This document shows, piece by piece, positions 5,663 through 8,819 of a stretch of 8,819 nt of DNA. This stretch comes from 70-18 sp041691815 (GTDB taxonomy: Bacteria; Pseudomonadota; Alphaproteobacteria; Acetobacterales; Acetobacteraceae), in assembly GCA_041691815.1 (NCBI GenBank), contig JBEPTZ010000159.1, forward strand, positions 1 to 8,819. The letters run 5' to 3'. How positions within the stretch are numbered: position 1 is the stretch's first letter; the number at the start of each line of letters is the position of its first letter. The position numbers were made by a program, and so were the translations under genes. Below the pieces are notes generated by a model that ran no database searches, was not told where the DNA came from, and saw nothing but the letters and a program-made list of their open reading frames with translations.

Positions 5663-7873
5663 CTACAGGAAGCTCACCGGGTCGACATCGACGTCAACCT
5701 TCACCCCCCGCCGCGTCGCCACCGCCCCGAGCCAGGCCCGCAGCAGCGGCTGCACCGCGATGTCGCGCCGCGTCTTCAGCAGCAACCGCCGCCGGTGCCG
5801 CCCGCGCAGAATCGCCAGCGGCGCCGGCGCCGGGCCGAGCACCACAATGCCGTCGCCATGCGGTGCGGCGCGGCCGAGGTCGCGGGCGGCGATATCGGCG
5901 GCATCCGGGGTATCGGCCGAGACGATCAGCGCCGCCAGCCGGCCGTACGGCGGCCAGTGCCCCGGCCGGCGCTCGGCGGCCTCGCTGTCCATGAACTGCC
6001 GCAAATCGCCATGCAGCAGCGCCTGCATCACCTTGTGTTCCGGCGTGTAGGTTTGCAGCAGCACCTGGCCCGGCGCCTCCGCCCGCCCGGCGCGGCCGGC
6101 GACCTGGTGCAGCAGTTGCACGGTGCGCTCGGCAGCCCGCAGGTCGCCGCCGGACAGCCCGAGATCGGCATCCACCACGCCGACCAGCGTCAGATGCGGG
6201 AAATGCCAGCCCTTGGCGACGATCTGGGTGCCGATGATCAGGTCGATCTCGCGCGCCTCGATCGCCCGTGCCGCCTCGGCGGCGGCGTGCGGGCCGGGCA
6301 GCGTGTCGCTGGCCATCACCAGCACGCGGGCCTCGGGGAATGCGGCGGCGGCCTCCTCGGTGATCCGCTCGATGCCCGGCCCGACCGCGGTCAGGCTGTC
6401 CTCGGTGCCGCAGGCCGGGCATTCGCGCGGAATCGGGATGCTGTGGCCGCAATGGTGGCATTGCAGGATGCGCCGCGCCCGGTGCTCAACCAGCCAGGCG
6501 GTGCAGTTCGGGCATTGCATGCGGTGGCCGCAATGCCGGCACAGCGTCAGCGGCGCGTAGCCGCGGCGGTTGAGGAACAGCATCGCCTGCTCGCCGGCGG
6601 CGAACCGCGCCGCCATCGCCTGCAGCAGCGGCGGCGCCAGGAAGTGCCCGCGTTCCGGGGGCGTCTCGCGCAGATCGACCAGCCCGATCTCCGGCAGGCT
6701 GGCGCCGCCGTGCCGGCTCGGCAGGTGCAGGCGCTGGTAACGCCCGGCCTCGACATTGGCCAGCGTCTCCAGACTGGGGGTCGCCGACGACAGGATGGCG
6801 GGTGCGGCGCATAACCGGGCGCGGACGATCGCCATGTCCCGCGCGTGGTACACCACGCCGTCCTCCTGCTTGAACGCGGTCTCGTGCTCCTCGTCGATCA
6901 CCACCAGGCCGAGATCGGGGAACGGCAGGAACAGCGCCGAGCGGGCGCCGACCACCACGGCCGCCTGCCCGGCATCCACCGCCCGCCAGGTGCTGCGGCG
7001 GGTCTTGCTCGGCAGGTCGGAATGCCACACCGCCGGCGCCACCCCGAAGCGCTGGCGGAACCGCGCCAGCCATTGGCTGGAGAGCGCGATCTCCGGCAGC
7101 AGCACCAGCGCCTGCCGGCCTTGGCGCAGGCAGGCGGCGATCGCCTCGAAATACACCTCGGTCTTGCCAGAGCCGGTGACACCGTCCAGCAGATGCACCG
7201 AGAACGCCCGCGCCGCCACCGCCGCGCGCAACGCCGAAGCCGCCGCCGCCTGGTCGGCCGACAGCGCCGGGCCGGGATGCTCCGGGTCGGGCGGCGCGAA
7301 GGCAGTCTCGGCCGGCAGCGGGGCCGCCAGCAGCAGCCCGGCATCCGCCATGCCGCGCAGCACCGAGGCCGACACCCCGGCGGCGCGGGCCAGGTCGGCG
7401 CCAGCCATCGCCCCCGCCCCCAGCGCCGCCAGCACCCGCTGCCGCGCCTCGGTCAGCCGCACCTCCGGCACGACCTCGCCGCGGCTCCAGCCGATCCGTG
7501 GCAGCGGCGCGTGCAGCGCGTTGACGCGCAGCGCCATGGTCAGCACCTCGCCCGGCGGCGCCAGCGTGTAGGCGGCGATCCAGTCCACCAGCCGGCGCAG
7601 GTCGGCGCGCATTGGCGGCGCCTCCAGGATCGCGTCGATCGGCCGCAGCCGGTTGTCGCCGACGCTGCCATCGGCCTCGCCGTCCCACACCACGCCGATC
7701 TCGGCGCGGCGGTTCAGCGGCACCATCACGATATCGCCCGGCTGCGGGTCCATACCCGCCGGCACCCGGTAATCGAACGGCCCGGCAAACGGATACGGCA
7801 GCAGCACCGGCACGCGCGCCCGGCACGCGATCGGGAGGCTGTCCTGCGAGATTTTTGGGTTATCCGCCGCCAT
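5663..7873 (-). CDS. priA: Primosomal protein N' PriA (replication restart 3'-5' DNA helicase)
   Basis: PriA recognises abandoned replication forks and D-loops, unwinds the lagging arm and reloads the replisome. The 736-residue length is normal. The N-terminal 3'BD-like region (VPVLLPYPFAGPFDYRVP, about 21-38) is followed by a winged-helix region, then the helicase core: Walker A GVTGSGKT at 231-238, LLPEIALS at 258-265, DEEH box at 327-330, SSATPSLE at 362-369, GTQIVAKGWHFP at 548-559 and HQVAGRAGRA at 589-598. Inserted in the core is the zinc-binding part with eight cysteines (445, 448, 454, 457, 472, 475, 485, 488), all present, and then the C-terminal domain. All key residues appear intact. 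The ATG at 7871-7873 is the earliest possible ATG, since an in-frame TGA lies 16-18 nt upstream. Its ribosome site is weak (GAGG about 13 nt away), and I saw no convincing promoter on this strand. It is divergent from the transaldolase gene, with 79 bp between the starts. Confidence 0.98.
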   Translation of the reverse strand: MAADNPKISQDSLPIACRARVPVLLPYPFAGPFDYRVPAGMDPQPGDIVMVPLNRRAEIGVVWDGEADGSVGDNRLRPIDAILEAPPMRADLRRLVDWIAAYTLAPPGEVLTMALRVNALHAPLPRIGWSRGEVVPEVRLTEARQRVLAALGAGAMAGADLARAAGVSASVLRGMADAGLLLAAPLPAETAFAPPDPEHPGPALSADQAAAASALRAAVAARAFSVHLLDGVTGSGKTEVYFEAIAACLRQGRQALVLLPEIALSSQWLARFRQRFGVAPAVWHSDLPSKTRRSTWRAVDAGQAAVVVGARSALFLPFPDLGLVVIDEEHETAFKQEDGVVYHARDMAIVRARLCAAPAILSSATPSLETLANVEAGRYQRLHLPSRHGGASLPEIGLVDLRETPPERGHFLAPPLLQAMAARFAAGEQAMLFLNRRGYAPLTLCRHCGHRMQCPNCTAWLVEHRARRILQCHHCGHSIPIPRECPACGTEDSLTAVGPGIERITEEAAAAFPEARVLVMASDTLPGPHAAAEAARAIEAREIDLIIGTQIVAKGWHFPHLTLVGVVDADLGLSGGDLRAAERTVQLLHQVAGRAGRAEAPGQVLLQTYTPEHKVMQALLHGDLRQFMDSEAAERRPGHWPPYGRLAALIVSADTPDAADIAARDLGRAAPHGDGIVVLGPAPAPLAILRGRHRRRLLLKTRRDIAVQPLLRAWLGAVATRRGVKVDVDVDPVSFL

Positions 7874-7883
7874 CCTATATGAT
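7855..7883 (+). promoter_or_regulatory. Candidate promoter of the transaldolase gene, overlapping the priA start
   Basis: TTGGGT at 7855-7860, a 17-nt spacer and TATGAT at 7878-7883 (5 of 6 to the -10 consensus) fit a sigma70-type promoter with a weak -35 box. Transcription would begin near 7890, leaving a leader of about 60 nt before the ATG at 7953. The element covers the first codons of divergent priA, so the two genes may affect each other's transcription. Confidence 0.4.
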
Positions 7884-7918
7884 CTGCCTCAAGTCCATCC
7901 TGCCGGCCACCCCCTGCC

Positions 7919-7931
7919 GGTCTGACAGACC
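7919..7931. repeat. 13-nt inverted repeat in the priA-tal intergenic region
   Basis: GGTCTG-A-CAGACC has perfect 6-bp arms around one base, too tight for an RNA hairpin with all six pairs, so a binding site for a dimeric protein is the more natural reading. It lies downstream of the predicted tal transcription start and upstream of priA. It could be chance. Confidence 0.3.
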
Positions 7932-7952
7932 CAACAACCACGGAATCCCGCC

Positions 7953-8609
7953 ATGAAATTCTTCCTCGATACCGCCGAGATCGCCGACATCAAGGCGCTC
8001 GCCGCCGTTGGCCTGGTCGATGGTGTCACCACCAACCCGTCGCTGATCGCCAAATCCGGCCGCAAGATTCTCGACGTGGTGGCCGAGATCTGCGGCATCG
8101 TGCAAGGCCCGGTCAGCGCCGAGGTCACCGCCACCGACTACGACGCGATGATGCGCGAGGCCGCGGTGCTGCGGAAGATCGCCAAGAACATCGCCGTCAA
8201 GGTGCCGCTGACGCCAGACGGCCTGCACGCCTGCAAGACGCTGTCCAGCGACGGCGCGATGGTCAACGTCACGCTGTGCTTCTCGGCCGCCCAGGCGCTG
8301 CTGGCGGCCAAGGCCGGGGCGCACTTCATCAGCCCGTTCGTCGGCCGGCTCGACGATATCGGCCAGGACGGCATGGAACTGGTGGCCGACATCATCCAGA
8401 TCTACCAGAACTACGACGCGCTGAAGACCGAGGTGCTGGTGGCCAGCGTGCGCCACCCGATCCATATCCTGCAGGCCGCCAAGCTCGGCGCCGATATCTG
8501 CACCGTGCCGCCGAAGGTGATCCAGCAACTGTATCACCACCCGCTGACCGACAATGGCCTCTCCGCCTTCCTGGCCGACTGGGCCAAGACCGGCCAGACG
8601 ATCGTCTGA
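7953..8609 (+). CDS. tal: Small transaldolase, TalC/FSA family (often labelled fructose-6-phosphate aldolase)
   Basis: This class I Schiff-base aldolase family transfers a dihydroxyacetone unit between sugar phosphates in the non-oxidative pentose phosphate pathway, in the cytoplasm. The 218-residue protein is full length and has the canonical start MKFFLDTA. Visible are Asp6, TTNPS at 26-30 (Asn28), Glu57 in SAEV, the Schiff-base Lys83 in AVKVPLT, NVTLCFS at 105-111, SPFVGRLDD at 127-135 (Arg132) and ASVRHP at 164-169 (Ser165), the last two forming the phosphate site. Glu57 and Phe129 sit where true FSA of E. coli has Gln59 and Tyr131, so transaldolase activity is more likely than fructose-6-phosphate cleavage; this is inference from alignment by eye. 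An in-frame TGA at 7923-7925 limits upstream extension. The ribosome site (GGA, 11 nt before the ATG) is weak. The DUF484 gene follows after 7 bp, probably in one transcript. Confidence 0.95.
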   Translation: MKFFLDTAEIADIKALAAVGLVDGVTTNPSLIAKSGRKILDVVAEICGIVQGPVSAEVTATDYDAMMREAAVLRKIAKNIAVKVPLTPDGLHACKTLSSDGAMVNVTLCFSAAQALLAAKAGAHFISPFVGRLDDIGQDGMELVADIIQIYQNYDALKTEVLVASVRHPIHILQAAKLGADICTVPPKVIQQLYHHPLTDNGLSAFLADWAKTGQTIV

Positions 8610-8616
8610 ACCGGGG

Positions 8617-8819
8617 ATGGCCGGGCCCGCCGAGGCAATCGCACCCAGCGCAGAGGCGGTGATCGCCTATCTGCGGGCGCATCCCGCCTTCCTCGCCACC
8701 AATCCCGGCCTGTACGGGGCGCTGGAGCCGCCGCTGCGCGTCCACGGCCCGGTGCTGGCCGACCACATGGCGGCGATGCTGGCCGCCGAGCGCGATCGCG
8801 CGGTGGAACTCCTGTCTCT
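8617..8819 (+). CDS. DUF484 family protein, N-terminal 67 residues (runs off right edge)
   Basis: The frame opens at ATG 8617, 7 bp after the transaldolase stop, with GGGG immediately upstream, and remains open to the window end. The visible part, including VIAYLRAHPAFLATNPGLYGAL at about 15-36, matches the usual DUF484 opening (a helix with YL..HP.FL..NP), followed by a helical stretch with AERDRA near 57-62. DUF484 proteins are short, cytoplasmic and GAF-like, of unknown function, and are commonly encoded just before the recombinase gene xerC. The close spacing suggests cotranscription with tal. The family call rests on the N-terminus only. Confidence 0.8.
   Translation, partial: MAGPAEAIAPSAEAVIAYLRAHPAFLATNPGLYGALEPPLRVHGPVLADHMAAMLAAERDRAVELLS

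Noticed and set aside
5639..6814. A 391-codon plus-strand frame antisense to priA, and a further one at 6845-7882
   Set aside because: Arg/Gln/His-rich shadows of the intact, fully motif-bearing priA gene.
1..8819. CRISPR array, tRNA/rRNA genes, insertion sequence or prophage
   Set aside because: No regularly spaced repeats, cloverleaf-like segments, transposase or integrase sequence seen; nearly all bases belong to identified housekeeping genes.

Overview
The window is strongly GC-rich, with G or C in most third codon positions, and reads as ordinary chromosome of an alphaproteobacterium. The gene order glnE-bcp, and tal next to a DUF484 gene with priA divergent, together with protein wording such as the PriA motif AKGWHFP, suggest Rhodospirillales, probably Acetobacteraceae. 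That placement is inference from family familiarity; no marker gene here proves it.

Layout from left to right. (1) A minus-strand AsmA-like/DUF3971 envelope protein runs off the left edge, so only its N-terminal 440 residues are here. (2) Divergent from it, with 17 bp between the two start codons, is glnE (glutamine synthetase adenylyltransferase/adenylyl-removase), whose stop overlaps the start of bcp, a two-cysteine peroxiredoxin. (3) A minus-strand RibD_C/dihydrofolate-reductase-like gene faces bcp tail to tail. It lies behind priA in the same direction but has its own recognisable promoter, with a palindrome over the -10 box. (4) priA, the replication-restart helicase, fills the next 2.2 kb on the minus strand. 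(5) Divergent from priA is a small transaldolase of the TalC/FSA family, followed after 7 bp by the first 67 codons of a DUF484 protein. In this type of genome xerC often follows DUF484, but that would be beyond the right edge.

Together the genes are housekeeping: nitrogen control (glnE), peroxide defence (bcp), fork restart (priA), sugar-phosphate metabolism (tal) and envelope maintenance (DUF3971). The one gene that looks like an accessory insertion is the RibD_C reductase. No gap exceeds 125 bp. I see no tRNA, rRNA, CRISPR array, insertion sequence or prophage.

I did not find an undescribed system. The points most worth a second look are the palindrome-overlapped promoter of the reductase gene, a Pro/His-rich insertion in the adenylyltransferase half of GlnE, and the active-site residues of the small transaldolase, which argue against the usual 'fructose-6-phosphate aldolase' label. 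Long open frames antisense to the real genes are by-products of the base composition.
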